64,000 nucleotides of DNA, taken from assembly GCF_023016805.1 (NCBI RefSeq), contig NZ_JALKCH010000011.1:62001-126000 (forward strand), written 5' to 3'. Below are positions 17,232 through 25,747 of this stretch, piece by piece. The stretch is from Ancylobacter crimeensis. Its GTDB lineage: Bacteria; Pseudomonadota; Alphaproteobacteria; Rhizobiales; Xanthobacteraceae. The translations under genes were made by a program, and so were the position numbers. Numbering within the stretch: position 1 is the first letter of the stretch; each line of letters begins with the position of its first letter. The notes beneath the pieces were generated by a model that saw only the letters and a list, made by a program, of their open reading frames with translations, did not search any database and had not been told where the DNA came from.

Positions 17232-17980
17232 ACACGACACCACCCCGCGAAGCCGCCCCCACGCACGGGACGGGCTCCCACGAGACGCTCCCGGACGAAA
17301 CGCTCCCGGACGGGACGGGCTCAGGCGGGACGAGCGCCGGGACAGCGGGCGGAAGCGACACCCCCGCAGGACGTTCGCGCCTGCTCCTGCTGCTGCCGCT
17401 GGTCGCCTTCATGGCGCTGGCCGGCCTGTTCTACGGCCGGCTGTTCTCCGGCGATCCCGCGCGCCTTCCCTCCGCCCTCATCGGCCAGCCCGCCCCGCCG
17501 CTCGACCTGCCCGCGCTGGACGGGCTCGCCACCCCGGACGGGCGGCCGGTGCCCGGCCTCGGCTCCGCCGAACTCAAAGGCCGGGTGACGGTGCTGAACG
17601 TCTTCGCCTCGTGGTGCGTGCCCTGCCGCGACGAGCACCCCGTGCTGGTGGAACTCTCCAAGCTGCGCGACTTCCGGCTCGTCGGCCTCAACTACAAGGA
17701 TGACGCGGAGAACGCCCGCCGCTTCCTCGGCCGGTTCGGCAATCCCTATGCCGCGGTCGGAGTCGATGCAGGCGGGCGCACCGCCATCGACTGGGGCGTC
17801 TATGGCGTGCCGGAAACCTTCGTGATCGGCAAGGATGGCCGCATCGCCTACAAATATGTCGGCCCGCTCGACGCCGACGGCGCCGCCACCCGCCTTCTGC
17901 CAGCGGTGCAGAAGGCGCTTGAGGCCCCTGCCCCGGCGGATGCTTCGCCGGCCGACATGCCGAAGTCCACAACGCCCTGA
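17228..17980 (+). CDS. ccmG: Thiol:disulfide interchange protein CcmG/DsbE
   Basis: 250 residues. Periplasmic, membrane-anchored thioredoxin that keeps apocytochrome c cysteines reduced for heme attachment. Active site WCVPC (Cys130, Cys133), cis-proline segment GVPETFVI and an anchor helix at about 51-70. The cytoplasmic N-terminus before the anchor is unusually long (about 50 residues) and low in complexity, with a tandem ETLPDETLPDGTG repeat. GTG start overlapping ccmD. Confidence 0.94.
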   Translation: MNTTPPREAAPTHGTGSHETLPDETLPDGTGSGGTSAGTAGGSDTPAGRSRLLLLLPLVAFMALAGLFYGRLFSGDPARLPSALIGQPAPPLDLPALDGLATPDGRPVPGLGSAELKGRVTVLNVFASWCVPCRDEHPVLVELSKLRDFRLVGLNYKDDAENARRFLGRFGNPYAAVGVDAGGRTAIDWGVYGVPETFVIGKDGRIAYKYVGPLDADGAATRLLPAVQKALEAPAPADASPADMPKSTTP

Positions 17981-17989
17981 AGACGCGCC

Positions 17990-18442
17990 TCAGGAGCCCA
18001 GACCGGCTACCAGCGCCCTGCGGGCCGCCTCGTCCGGCTGGCCGAGGAAGCGCATGCCTTTCGGCGTGCGGAAGGCGCCCGTGGCGCGCCGTCCGTCCGG
18101 CGCGAACAGCACCACGAGCTGGTTGTCGGCGCAGTCATGCGGCTTGCACAGGCCGAACAGTTCCTGCGGCCTGCCCTCGATGATGCTGCGCCGCGAAGGA
18201 AAGCCCACGCCGCGCCCACCGACCACCCAGGGCTCCGCCTTGGCGATCGGACGCACCAGCGCGGCATAGGTTCCGCGCCAGGGCTGGACCTTGACGGCAT
18301 CGAACAGATAACGCCCCGCCGCTGCATCCTGCGCCCGCGCCGGAAAGAGAGTGGCCGCGAGAAGGCACGTCGCGAGCAGCGCCGCGCCGCTCCCCTGCGT
18401 GAAGACCCGCCCAAAGCCGCGAAGCCCCGAACCCACCGCCAT
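17990..18442 (-). CDS. Ivy-family lysozyme inhibitor
   Basis: 150 residues. A signal peptide (hydrophobic core AALLATCLLAATL, cleavage near ARAQ-D at 38/39) leads into a mature domain with the hallmark CKPHDC loop at 99-104 followed by ADNQLVVLFAP. In Ivy (inhibitor of vertebrate lysozyme) this disulfide-closed loop inserts into the lysozyme active site. Predicted to be periplasmic and to protect peptidoglycan from C-type lysozyme; some homologues are thought to moderate the cell's own lytic transglycosylases instead. The start at 18442 has GAGGGG 5 bases upstream. Convergent with ccmG. Confidence 0.82.
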   Translation of the reverse strand: MAVGSGLRGFGRVFTQGSGAALLATCLLAATLFPARAQDAAAGRYLFDAVKVQPWRGTYAALVRPIAKAEPWVVGGRGVGFPSRRSIIEGRPQELFGLCKPHDCADNQLVVLFAPDGRRATGAFRTPKGMRFLGQPDEAARRALVAGLGS

Positions 18443-18504
18443 TCCGCCCCTCGTCATCCCCAGCCGGCAAGACCCCGCAGGCTTCCGGCCGGACTATATG
18501 GACC

Positions 18505-18990
18505 TCAGTTCCGCTCGTCCGGCAGATTCGGCAGCGGGTGCACCTCGATCTCATCCTCGATCAGCGCGCGCACCTCGTCCGGGCTCGCCTCTCCATAGAT
18601 GGAGCGCTTCTCGACATCGCCCTCATGCATCTGCCGGGTGAGGCTGGCGAAGTCCCCGCCGACATAGTCGGCGTTCTTCACCACATGCTCGCGCATCGCC
18701 CGCAACAGGCCGCGCAGCGCCTGCTCGCGCTCGGAGAGCAGGACAGCCGGCGCGCCCTCCCCCGCCGGCACGGCCGGCGCGGCAGCGGGCGCGGCGTCCT
18801 CGGGCGGCGTCGGCTCCGCCCCGCGGCTGCGCGCGAGGCGTGGGGCCATGATCGCCTTCTCCACCTTGTCGGCACCGCAGGCGGGGCAGGTCACGAGGCC
18901 GCGGACGCGCTGGTCCTCATAGGCTGCGGAGTCACGGAACCAGCTCTCGAACTCATGCTCCCCCTCGCAGACGAGGCGATACAGGATCAT
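18505..18990 (-). CDS. DUF1178 family protein
   Basis: 161 residues, uncharacterised family common in alphaproteobacteria. The N-terminus has Cys8 ([12 protein letters not shown]) and a CPAC pair (Cys35, Cys38), which suggest a small zinc-ribbon; the middle is Pro/Ala-rich, and the C-terminal half has the conserved [16 protein letters not shown] and IYGEAS segments. Its ATG overlaps the stop of the upstream nitrilase-family gene by four bases, a linkage seen repeatedly in relatives. Confidence 0.88.
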   Translation of the reverse strand: MILYRLVCEGEHEFESWFRDSAAYEDQRVRGLVTCPACGADKVEKAIMAPRLARSRGAEPTPPEDAAPAAAPAVPAGEGAPAVLLSEREQALRGLLRAMREHVVKNADYVGGDFASLTRQMHEGDVEKRSIYGEASPDEVRALIEDEIEVHPLPNLPDERN

Positions 18991-19898
18991 GCTGCGTCAC
19001 CCGCCGGAGAGACGAGGTGCAGCCGACCCTCCTGCTCGGGGCGTACCAGCTCGAAGCGCCGGCCATTATCGAGCGAGGGAATGCGGCCGCGCACATAGGC
19101 GACGCGGGCGGGATCGATCTCGGCATGGATGATGCCCGGCTCCACGCCCGCCTCGGCGAGGATCTCGCCCCACGGGTCGATGATGAGGCTGTGGCCATAG
19201 GTCTGGCGGCCGTTCTCATGCGTGCCGCCCTGCGCCGCCGCCAGCACATAGCTGCCGGTCTCGATGGCGCGCGCGCGCAGCAGCACATGCCAGTGCGCCT
19301 CGCCCGTGGTCTTGGTGAAGGCCGCCGGCACCGCGATCATGCCCGCCCCGGCCTCGGCCAGCGCGCGGAACAGCGCCGGAAAGCGCAGGTCGTAGCAGAT
19401 GGCAAGGCCCAGCCGGATCTGCGGGAGGTCGGCCAGCACGGCCAGTTCGCCGGGGCGATAGGCCTCGGATTCGCGATACACGTCGCCATTGGGCAGCGTG
19501 ACGTCGAACATGTGGATCTTGTCGTAGCGCGCCGCGATGGCGCCGTCCGGCGCGAGGACGAACGCCCGGTTCGCCGCGCGGTGCTCGCCCACGCGGATCG
19601 CCAGCGAGCCGAGATGCAGGTGGATCTTGAGCTCGGCCGCCAGCGCCCGGAAGGCGGCGAGCGCGGGGTCGGTCTCCTCCGGGTGCAGCGAGGCGAACAG
19701 CGCCTCGCGGCTTTCCTCCATGGTGCCGGTCATTTCCGGCGTCTGCACATAGGAGGCGCCCAGCGCCGCGGCCTCCCGGATGAGCCGGCTCGCCTCCGCG
19801 ACATTGGCCATCACGTCCCTGCCCGTGCACATCTGCACCAGCGCGGCGCGGAAGGGGGCGCCGGAGACGGGCGAGGCGGGTGCGGAAGCGTTGCTCAT
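18987..19898 (-). CDS. Carbon-nitrogen hydrolase (Nit2 / omega-amidase-like)
   Basis: 303 residues. The nitrilase-superfamily catalytic triad is Glu55 (TPEMTG), Lys127 (YDKIHMFDV) and Cys168 (AICYDLRFP). Sequence layout resembles the Nit/omega-amidase branch, which hydrolyses deaminated glutathione or alpha-ketoglutaramate; neighbouring glutaredoxin would fit a glutathione link, but this is inference. An ATG at 19916 is also in frame; neither start has a strong ribosome site and 19898 gives the family-like N-terminus. Confidence 0.87.
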   Translation of the reverse strand: MSNASAPASPVSGAPFRAALVQMCTGRDVMANVAEASRLIREAAALGASYVQTPEMTGTMEESREALFASLHPEETDPALAAFRALAAELKIHLHLGSLAIRVGEHRAANRAFVLAPDGAIAARYDKIHMFDVTLPNGDVYRESEAYRPGELAVLADLPQIRLGLAICYDLRFPALFRALAEAGAGMIAVPAAFTKTTGEAHWHVLLRARAIETGSYVLAAAQGGTHENGRQTYGHSLIIDPWGEILAEAGVEPGIIHAEIDPARVAYVRGRIPSLDNGRRFELVRPEQEGRLHLVSPAGDAA

Positions 19899-19934
19899 GG
19901 CGGTGATCCGGTCCATGGGAAAGGGAATCGAGGT

Positions 19935-20195
19935 TCAGTCGGCAGCCAGCAGCGGGTCGAGCTCGCCGGCCCGTTCCAGCGCATAGAGATCGTCGCAGCC
20001 GCCGACGTGATGCCCGTCGATGAAGATCTGCGGCACGCTGGTGCGGCCATTGGCGCGCCTCGTCATGGCCGCTCGGCCGGCGGGGTCGCCGGTGACGTCG
20101 GTTTCCGCGAAGTCCACCTTCTTGCGCCGCAGCAGGTCCTTGGCCGCGTGGCAATAGGGGCAGGAGGAGGTGGTGTAGATCTCGACCGCTGGCAT
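19935..20195 (-). CDS. grxC: Glutaredoxin 3
   Basis: 86 residues, dithiol glutaredoxin with active site CPYC (Cys12, Cys15), TSVPQIFIDG and the GGCDDL glutathione-binding segment. Reduces protein disulfides and glutathione mixed disulfides in the cytoplasm. The ATG at 20195 gives the standard N-terminus (MPAVEIYTTSSCPYC). Lies between the ComF and nitrilase-like genes, all on the minus strand. Confidence 0.95.
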   Translation of the reverse strand: MPAVEIYTTSSCPYCHAAKDLLRRKKVDFAETDVTGDPAGRAAMTRRANGRTSVPQIFIDGHHVGGCDDLYALERAGELDPLLAAD

Positions 20196-20336
20196 GCGCG
20201 ACAACCTTTTCGGGACCCGGCCGTCACATCCGGGCAAAGCTGGCATGCGAGCCAGCCGAAACAGCACTGGATTCAGGCGCTTGGCTAAGATAGGCCGGCA
20301 TCGGGCGCCGTTCAACGCCCGTGCGACGCGCCTCCC

Positions 20337-21218
20337 CTATGATATGGGCGCGCGGTCACCGTCAACAAGCGGGAGAGCCGTGCCCTCCACCACGCGGGCG
20401 AAGACCAGCACGTCGACCGTCCCCGCCCCGGCGCGCAGGAGCGCCTTCGCGCAGGCATCGAGCGTCGCGCCGGTGGTGAGCACATCGTCCACCAGCACGA
20501 GGCGCCTGCCCGCGATCTCCGCCTTCGCCGCCTCCGGCACGCGGAAGGCGCCGGCGACATTCGCGGCCCGCGCCGCCCGGTCCAGACGCACCTGCGGGGC
20601 GGTGCTGCGGTGGCGCTCCAGCCAGCCGGGTTCGACCGCGATCCCGCTCTCCCGCCCGATGCCGCGCGCCAGCATGGCGGACTGGTTGAAACGCCGGTGC
20701 CACAGCCGCAGGCCATGCAGCGGCACCGGCACCAGAACGTCGGCTCCGTCCAGCACTTCGATTCCGGCCCGCGCCATCATCCGCGCCATGGGTCCCGCGA
20801 TGTCCAGCCGGTCGCCATATTTCAGCCGGTGCACGAGGTCGCGCGCCACCCCGTCATAAGCCGCCACGGCGCGGGCGCGGTGATAGGCGGGCGGGCGGGC
20901 CAGCGCCTCCGGCGAGATCAGCGGGCCGCCGGGATGATGGGCGAAGGGCGTGCCCAGCCGCTCGCAACAGGGCGGCCCGATGAAGGCGATGCCGCCCCAG
21001 CAGGCGGCGCACAGGCAGCCCGGCGCCTCGACATCGGCCCGGCACAACACGCAAAGCGGGGGCAGCACCGCATCGGCAAGGCGACGGGCGAGGCCGTTGA
21101 GGCCCGCGACGACACGCCCGGCGAGACACACAACCACGCGAGGCGCCGCGGTGCCCGGGGAAGCGGCCATGCCGGGCGCCCGTCCACCCGCGACACCTTC
21201 CGGCAGCCATTCCGTCAT
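20337..21218 (-). CDS. ComF family phosphoribosyltransferase-like protein
   Basis: 293 residues. An N-terminal double-cysteine zinc region (CVLC ... CAAC) is followed by a type I PRTase domain with the PRPP loop VLVDDVLTTGATLDA. ComF proteins take part in natural transformation in some bacteria, linked to ssDNA handling; the role in alphaproteobacteria is unproven. GGGGAGA precedes the ATG. In relatives it commonly neighbours grxC and a divergent methyltransferase gene, as here. Confidence 0.92.
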   Translation of the reverse strand: MTEWLPEGVAGGRAPGMAASPGTAAPRVVVCLAGRVVAGLNGLARRLADAVLPPLCVLCRADVEAPGCLCAACWGGIAFIGPPCCERLGTPFAHHPGGPLISPEALARPPAYHRARAVAAYDGVARDLVHRLKYGDRLDIAGPMARMMARAGIEVLDGADVLVPVPLHGLRLWHRRFNQSAMLARGIGRESGIAVEPGWLERHRSTAPQVRLDRAARAANVAGAFRVPEAAKAEIAGRRLVLVDDVLTTGATLDACAKALLRAGAGTVDVLVFARVVEGTALPLVDGDRAPIS

Positions 21219-21463
21219 GAACTCTCCCCGCTGCGCTCAGGCTATCGGGCGTGAAGGGCGGCGGGCAAGGGGCAGGCGGAATGCGGCGCGAGCCAAAAGC
21301 GGCTGCGGACGGCGGCAAGCCGCCCCGGCACATCCGCTGCCTTGGCGACAGGGCATGACGGTGGAAGGTTTGGGATTTCCAAACCGCTCCCCACATGGCA
21401 TCCACCGCCGGCAAGCGGGCCCCTCGCACCGGGAGTCATGCCATGCGCGGAAGGGAGCCGGAG

Positions 21464-22357
21464 ATGAACGACAGCACGGGCGCCGTCCCCCACCGCGTCT
21501 TCGACCCCGCCGCGCTTGCCGCGCGTCGCCGCCGGGCGCGTCTCCTCGGCGCCGAGCCCTTCCTGCTGGAGCGGGTGGCGGAGGATCTCGCCGACCGGCT
21601 CGCCGCGGTGAACCGTCGCTTTCCGCTCGCCGCCGACATCGGCACGCCTTCGGGCGAACTGGCCGCGACGCTCAGAGGCCATCCCGGCATCGGCCGGCTG
21701 GTGAGCGTCGGCCCGCCGGAGCGCCCGGATGCCGAGATCGCCTTCGACGGCGAGATCCTGCCGCTCGCCCCCGCCTCGCTCGACCTCGCGGTGTCCGCCC
21801 TCGCCTTCCAGAGCGTGAACGACCTGCCCGGCCTGCTGGCGCAGATCCGCCGCGCATTGAAGCCGGACGGGCTGCTGCTCGCCGCGCTGTTCGGCGCCGG
21901 CACGCTGGCCGAGCTGCGCGAGGCCTTCGCCATCGCCGAGAGCGAGACCACCGGCGGCATCTCGCCCCGTGTCGCGCCTTTCGCCGATCTGCGCGACCTC
22001 GGCGGCCTCGTCCAGCGCGCGGGGCTCGCTCTGCCGGTCACCGACATCGACCGCGTGGTGGTGCGCTATGCGAACCCGCTGGCGCTTTTCAACGATTTGC
22101 GCCGCATGGGTGCCACCAACCCGCTGGCCGACCGCCTGCGCACGCCGCTGCGCCGGGCCACGCTGGCGCGGCTGTTCGAGGTCTATTCCGAACGCTTCGC
22201 CGATGCCGACGGGCGACTGCGGGCGACCTTCGAGATCGCGTGGATTTCCGGGTGGGCGCCGCATGAAAGCCAGCAGCAGCCGCTGCGCCCCGGCTCCGCC
22301 AAGGCCCGCCTCGCCGATGCGCTGCGGGTGGAGGAGGGCAAGCTGCCGGGGCATTGA
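21464..22357 (+). CDS. SAM-dependent methyltransferase, BioC / NDUFAF5-like
   Basis: 297 residues. Begins with the VFDPAALAARRRRARL segment typical of the alphaproteobacterial relatives of mitochondrial NDUFAF5 (complex I assembly) and BioC. The methyltransferase core is degenerate in its first glycine motif (AADIGTPSGEL), with the later LDLAVSALAFQSVNDLPGLLAQIRRALKPDG conserved. The ATG at 21464 follows GGGAG. The target is unknown; hydroxylation or methylation linked to complex I is a family-based guess. Confidence 0.82.
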   Translation: MNDSTGAVPHRVFDPAALAARRRRARLLGAEPFLLERVAEDLADRLAAVNRRFPLAADIGTPSGELAATLRGHPGIGRLVSVGPPERPDAEIAFDGEILPLAPASLDLAVSALAFQSVNDLPGLLAQIRRALKPDGLLLAALFGAGTLAELREAFAIAESETTGGISPRVAPFADLRDLGGLVQRAGLALPVTDIDRVVVRYANPLALFNDLRRMGATNPLADRLRTPLRRATLARLFEVYSERFADADGRLRATFEIAWISGWAPHESQQQPLRPGSAKARLADALRVEEGKLPGH

Positions 22358-22454
22358 GGGGAAGCCGGCCACAGTTCGCCGTCGTCGCCAGGCCGACATG
22401 CCTCGCGCGAACCGCCGCTCCCGGCCAAGCCGTGGGGGCCCGGCCTGCGCCGGG

Positions 22455-22504
22455 CATGACGTCGCGAGGGGCGTGACGTCGCGAGGGGCATGACGTCGCG
22501 AGGG
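22455..22504. repeat. Three tandem 17-base repeats
   Basis: CATGACGTCGCGAGGGG at 22455-22471, CGTGACGTCGCGAGGGG at 22472-22488 and CATGACGTCGCGAGGG at 22489-22504. Each unit contains the 6-base palindrome GACGTC. Head-to-tail with no spacers, so this is a minisatellite and not a CRISPR array. Confidence 0.9.
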
Positions 22505-22531
22505 CGGGTCGGGTCGCGCCAACAGGCCGTC

Positions 22532-22554
22532 ATGGCCGGGCATGGCCCGGCCAT
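22532..22554. repeat. REP-like hairpin
   Basis: Perfect inverted repeat ATGGCCGGGC (22532-22541) and GCCCGGCCAT (22545-22554) with a 3-base loop. This style of ATGGCCGGGC hairpin is widespread between genes in Hyphomicrobiales, according to my general knowledge of these genomes. Confidence 0.65.
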
Positions 22555-22630
22555 CCACCTCTCCACCGGGTGCTCCGCAGCACATCATGGACGCCGGCCG
22601 CGTCAGACAGACGACCGCCTTGCTCCTCTC

Positions 22631-22760
22631 GTCATCCCGGACGGCGGAAGGCCGATCCGGGATCGCGTCCCGCCGGGCCTGCCCTTCGTCCGCGCTCGGG
22701 CCTGTGAACACCCGGAAGCCCGGACGATCCCGGCTCCGCGGTTCGCTCCGGCCGGATGAC
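22631..22760. repeat. Palindromic intergenic repeat, copy B
   Basis: Ends in GTCATCCCGG (22631-22640) and CCGGATGAC (22752-22760), imperfectly inverted. Inside are GATCCGGGATCG (22654-22665) and CGATCCCGG (22725-22733). The same outer and inner sequences occur in copies A and C. Confidence 0.65.
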
Positions 22761-22840
22761 GGCAGGATGCAAGGGCGAGAGATCGGCGAGGGATCCGGGC
22801 ATGGCGGTGCCCCTGACCGATCTCCTCAACCACCCGCCGC

Positions 22841-23254
22841 TCAGTCGCGGCCCGCCCCGACAATGTCGATCAGCGCCGGAATCAGCGGTTCGTCGGCGGG
22901 CGGCATGGGGTAGTCGCGCAGCTTGCCGGGGCGCACCCAGGCGAGGCGCTGGCCTTCGCGGCCCTGCACGAGACCTTCCCAGCGCCGGCAGATCCACAGC
23001 GGCATCAGCAACTGGAACGTCTCATAGGTGTGGCTGGCAAAAGTGAGCGGGGCGAGGCATGCCTCCTTCACCGTGATGCCCAGCTCCTCCGCCAGTTCGC
23101 GGATGAGGCAGTCCTCCGGCCGCTCGCCGGGCTCCACCTTGCCGCCGGGAAACTCCCACAGGCCGGCGAGCTGCTTGCCGGCCGGGCGCTCGGCGATGAG
23201 CACGCGCCCGTCGGCGTCGATGAGCGCGGCGGCGGCGACGAGGACCAGCTTCAC
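22841..23254 (-). CDS. mutT: MutT-type Nudix hydrolase (8-oxo-dGTP diphosphatase)
   Basis: 137 residues. The Nudix box is complete at about 38-60 (GGKVEPGERPEDCL followed by IRELAEELGI). Cleans oxidised nucleotides, mainly 8-oxo-dGTP, from the pool. A GTG start at 23254 gives the family-like beginning MKLVLVAAAALID, has GAGGG upstream and sits 10 bases past the argJ stop; longer in-frame ATG starts would overlap argJ. Confidence 0.9.
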   Translation of the reverse strand: MKLVLVAAAALIDADGRVLIAERPAGKQLAGLWEFPGGKVEPGERPEDCLIRELAEELGITVKEACLAPLTFASHTYETFQLLMPLWICRRWEGLVQGREGQRLAWVRPGKLRDYPMPPADEPLIPALIDIVGAGRD

Positions 23255-23264
23255 GCGCCCGCCC

Positions 23265-24512
23265 TCACGACCGGTAATCGCCATTGATGGCGACATAGTC
23301 CTTGGTGAGGTCGCAGGTCATCACCCGGTCGGCGCCATGGCCGAGCCCGAGGTCGACGCCGATGTCGATGACGTCGTTCTTCATGTAGGCGGAGACCTCG
23401 GCCTCGTCATAGGAAGGGTCGCGCATCCCCTCCTTCGCCACGGTGATGTCGCCGAAGCGGATGGCGAGCAGGTCGCGGTCCGCCGGCTCGCCGGCCTTGC
23501 CCACCGCCATGACGATGCGGCCCCAATTGGCGTCCTCGCCGGCCACCGCGGTCTTCACCAGCGGGGAATTGGCGATCGACATGCCGATGCGGCGTGCGCT
23601 CTGCTTCGACACCGCGCCGGTGACATGGATGCGCACCAGCTTGCGGGCGCCCTCGCCGTCGCGGGCAACCTGCTCGGCAAGGTTCACCAGCACCTCGTCC
23701 AGTGCGATGCGGAAGGCCGCGAGGCGCGGATCGGCGGCGCTTGCGATGGCCGGCGCGCCGCGCTTGGCCGCTGCGCCGGTGGCGAACAGCATCAGCGTGT
23801 CGGAGGTCGAGGTGTCGCCGTCGATGGTGATGGCGTTGAACGTGTCCACCACCCCGTCGGAGAGCAGCGCCTGCAGCGCCGGGGCGGCGATCGGCGCGTC
23901 GGTGAAGACGAAGGAGAGCATCGTCGCCATGTCGGGCGCGATCATGCCGGCGCCCTTGGCGATGCCGGTAATGGTGACGGCGACGCCGCCGATCTCGGCG
24001 GTCGCGGTCGCGACCTTGGGAAAGGTGTCGGTGGTCATGATGGCGCGGGCCGGCTCGATCCACGGCACCGGCGCCAACCGGGCTGCGGTTTCGGCAAGCA
24101 CGCCGTCGAACTTGGTGGCGTCCAGGGGCTCGCCGATCACGCCCGTGGAGGCGAGGAAGATCTCGTTCTGCGCGCAGCCCAGCGCCTTCGCGGCGATCTC
24201 GGCGGTGAGCCGGGTCGATTCCCGGCCCTTCAGGCCGGTGAACGCATTGGCATTGCCGGAATTCACCACCAGCGCACGTGCCGTACCGGAGGCGAGATTA
24301 TCCCGGCACCATTCGACCGGCGCCGAGGGGCATTTGGAGCGGGTGAACACGCCGGCGACCGTGGTGCCCGCGTCCATGGCCAGCAGCAGCACGTCGGTGC
24401 GGCCCTTGTAACGGATGCCCGCGGCGGCGGTGGCGAAACGCACGCCTTCCACCGGCCCCGGCTCCGGGGTGTGCTGCGGGGCGAGCGGGGAGACGGGGGC
24501 GTCATGGGCCAT
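23265..24512 (-). CDS. argJ: Bifunctional glutamate N-acetyltransferase / N-acetylglutamate synthase
   Basis: 415 residues. Transfers acetyl groups from N-acetylornithine to glutamate in the cyclic arginine pathway. The protein cleaves itself at the Ala-Thr bond in DMATMLSF, with Thr197 becoming the nucleophile of the beta chain. Other landmarks: [10 protein letters not shown] and STGVIGEPL. The ATG at 24512 has GGAGAG 9 bases upstream; in-frame sequence further upstream has no family resemblance. Followed closely by mutT, as in many relatives, and probably preceded by the parvulin gene in function only (that gene lies beyond a terminator). Confidence 0.95.
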   Translation of the reverse strand: MAHDAPVSPLAPQHTPEPGPVEGVRFATAAAGIRYKGRTDVLLLAMDAGTTVAGVFTRSKCPSAPVEWCRDNLASGTARALVVNSGNANAFTGLKGRESTRLTAEIAAKALGCAQNEIFLASTGVIGEPLDATKFDGVLAETAARLAPVPWIEPARAIMTTDTFPKVATATAEIGGVAVTITGIAKGAGMIAPDMATMLSFVFTDAPIAAPALQALLSDGVVDTFNAITIDGDTSTSDTLMLFATGAAAKRGAPAIASAADPRLAAFRIALDEVLVNLAEQVARDGEGARKLVRIHVTGAVSKQSARRIGMSIANSPLVKTAVAGEDANWGRIVMAVGKAGEPADRDLLAIRFGDITVAKEGMRDPSYDEAEVSAYMKNDVIDIGVDLGLGHGADRVMTCDLTKDYVAINGDYRS

Positions 24513-24751
24513 GTTCGGGAACTCTCCGGCGGAAAGGGCGCAAGGGGTGTGCCGCAGATGCGCGACATCTGCAAGACGCCCGATCCCGCCGGCCGGGCCG
24601 CCGCCGCCTCCGGGACGGGCTCCACGGAGCACGACGGGCATGATGACGGTATTATGAAACCTTCAAAAAAACGGCATTTCGGGAATGATTCCAGTCTGTT
24701 GCTCGCCAGGACGAATCCTGTCCTAGTGGCGGCCAGGTTGGGGAACCCGTC

Positions 24752-25666
24752 ATGTTAGCGTCTGCCCCGGTCGGCACGGTCGCAGCGGTCTGCATGTGTC
24801 GCGATGCCGCCGACATCATTCTCGTGCTCTGCGGTCATTACCTGCGGATCGGGGTGGCCCGAATCCTCGTCATCGACGACGGGTCGAGCGATGGCACCCA
24901 TGAGCGGCTGCAACGGCTCGCCCGCCGCACCGCAGGACGCGTCGAGGTGCGCCGCGTGCTCAACAGCCGCAACGAACAGCCCACGGTGATGACCGAGGCG
25001 ATCAACGAACTGATCGCGCAGGGCTACCGACTCGTCATTCCCTTCGACAGCGACGAGTTCTGGGCGTTGACCCGCGCCGATCTCGTACGGCTCGCCGCCC
25101 GCCGCGAACCGCGGCTCATCCTCGCCCGCTGGCGCAACTTCGCCCAGCGCCGCAACCAGCATTACCCAACGCCGGCGGGACTGTTGCACGCGTACCATGC
25201 CGCGCCGGCGTCAGCCGCGGCCGATCGCATCGCGATCGAGAATCTGGAGGCACCGTTCCTCCATGTGCAGGCGCCCAAGATCGCCGTCTGGACCGAGGAT
25301 CCGGTGCGCATCCTCCGCGGCCAGCACGGGCTGGAGGACGGGCCGCAGGTGCAGGATCCGGAGGTGTTCGAGATCCTCCATTTGCCGCTGCGCAGCCGCG
25401 CCGAGCTGACCAAGCGCGGACTGAATTACGAGGTCCGCCGCGACCCCGAGCGCCCGTGCGGCATGAGCTGGCAGAGCCGATTCCATCGGCGCGTGGTCGA
25501 GGAGGGGCTGACCGATCGGGTCTGGGCGGCGAACAGCGTCGATCGCGGCGGACATCTCGACGTCTATGGCCGGCGTGTCCCCTTGGAATGCGACCGGCGC
25601 CTGCAGGCGCTGGTGCTGCGCTCGGCGCTGCACCTGCTGCTGAGCTGGCGCATCTCGCCCTTCTGA
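24752..25666 (+). CDS. Glycosyltransferase family 2-like protein
   Basis: 304 residues. GT-A-type fold suggested by ARILVIDDGSSDGTHERL (about 36-54), a DSDEFW metal-binding-like motif near 97-102, and WRNF/LRGQHGL segments typical of the short Glyco_tranf_2_4 group. No membrane segment. Donor and acceptor unknown. It stands alone between the divergent argJ and convergent parvulin genes. The ribosome site is weak (GGGGAA). Confidence 0.78.
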   Translation: MLASAPVGTVAAVCMCRDAADIILVLCGHYLRIGVARILVIDDGSSDGTHERLQRLARRTAGRVEVRRVLNSRNEQPTVMTEAINELIAQGYRLVIPFDSDEFWALTRADLVRLAARREPRLILARWRNFAQRRNQHYPTPAGLLHAYHAAPASAAADRIAIENLEAPFLHVQAPKIAVWTEDPVRILRGQHGLEDGPQVQDPEVFEILHLPLRSRAELTKRGLNYEVRRDPERPCGMSWQSRFHRRVVEEGLTDRVWAANSVDRGGHLDVYGRRVPLECDRRLQALVLRSALHLLLSWRISPF

Positions 25667-25685
25667 TGAAAGGCGCGCAGGCATG

Positions 25686-25711
25686 AAAAAGGGCCGCCTC
25701 GGCGGCGGCCC
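25686..25711 (-). terminator. Intrinsic terminator of the parvulin gene
   Basis: On the minus strand, GGGCCGCC (pairing 25704-25711 with 25691-25698) with a 5-base loop runs straight into five T (25690-25686). It also lies just past the stop of the convergent glycosyltransferase gene. Confidence 0.85.
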
Positions 25712-25747
25712 TCTCCTTCTTGCGCGATCCGCGGCGGGAGCGTCCGA

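Larger units (their letters stand above)
22358..22840. other. Repeat-rich intergenic region
   Basis: 480 bases between convergent genes with no coding signal. It holds, in order, three 17-base tandem repeats (22455-22504), a 10-base-stem hairpin (22532-22554) and a long palindromic element (22631-22760), each listed separately. Confidence 0.7.

Noticed and set aside
22455..22504. CRISPR array
   Set aside because: Three short units sit head to tail without spacers and there are no cas genes.
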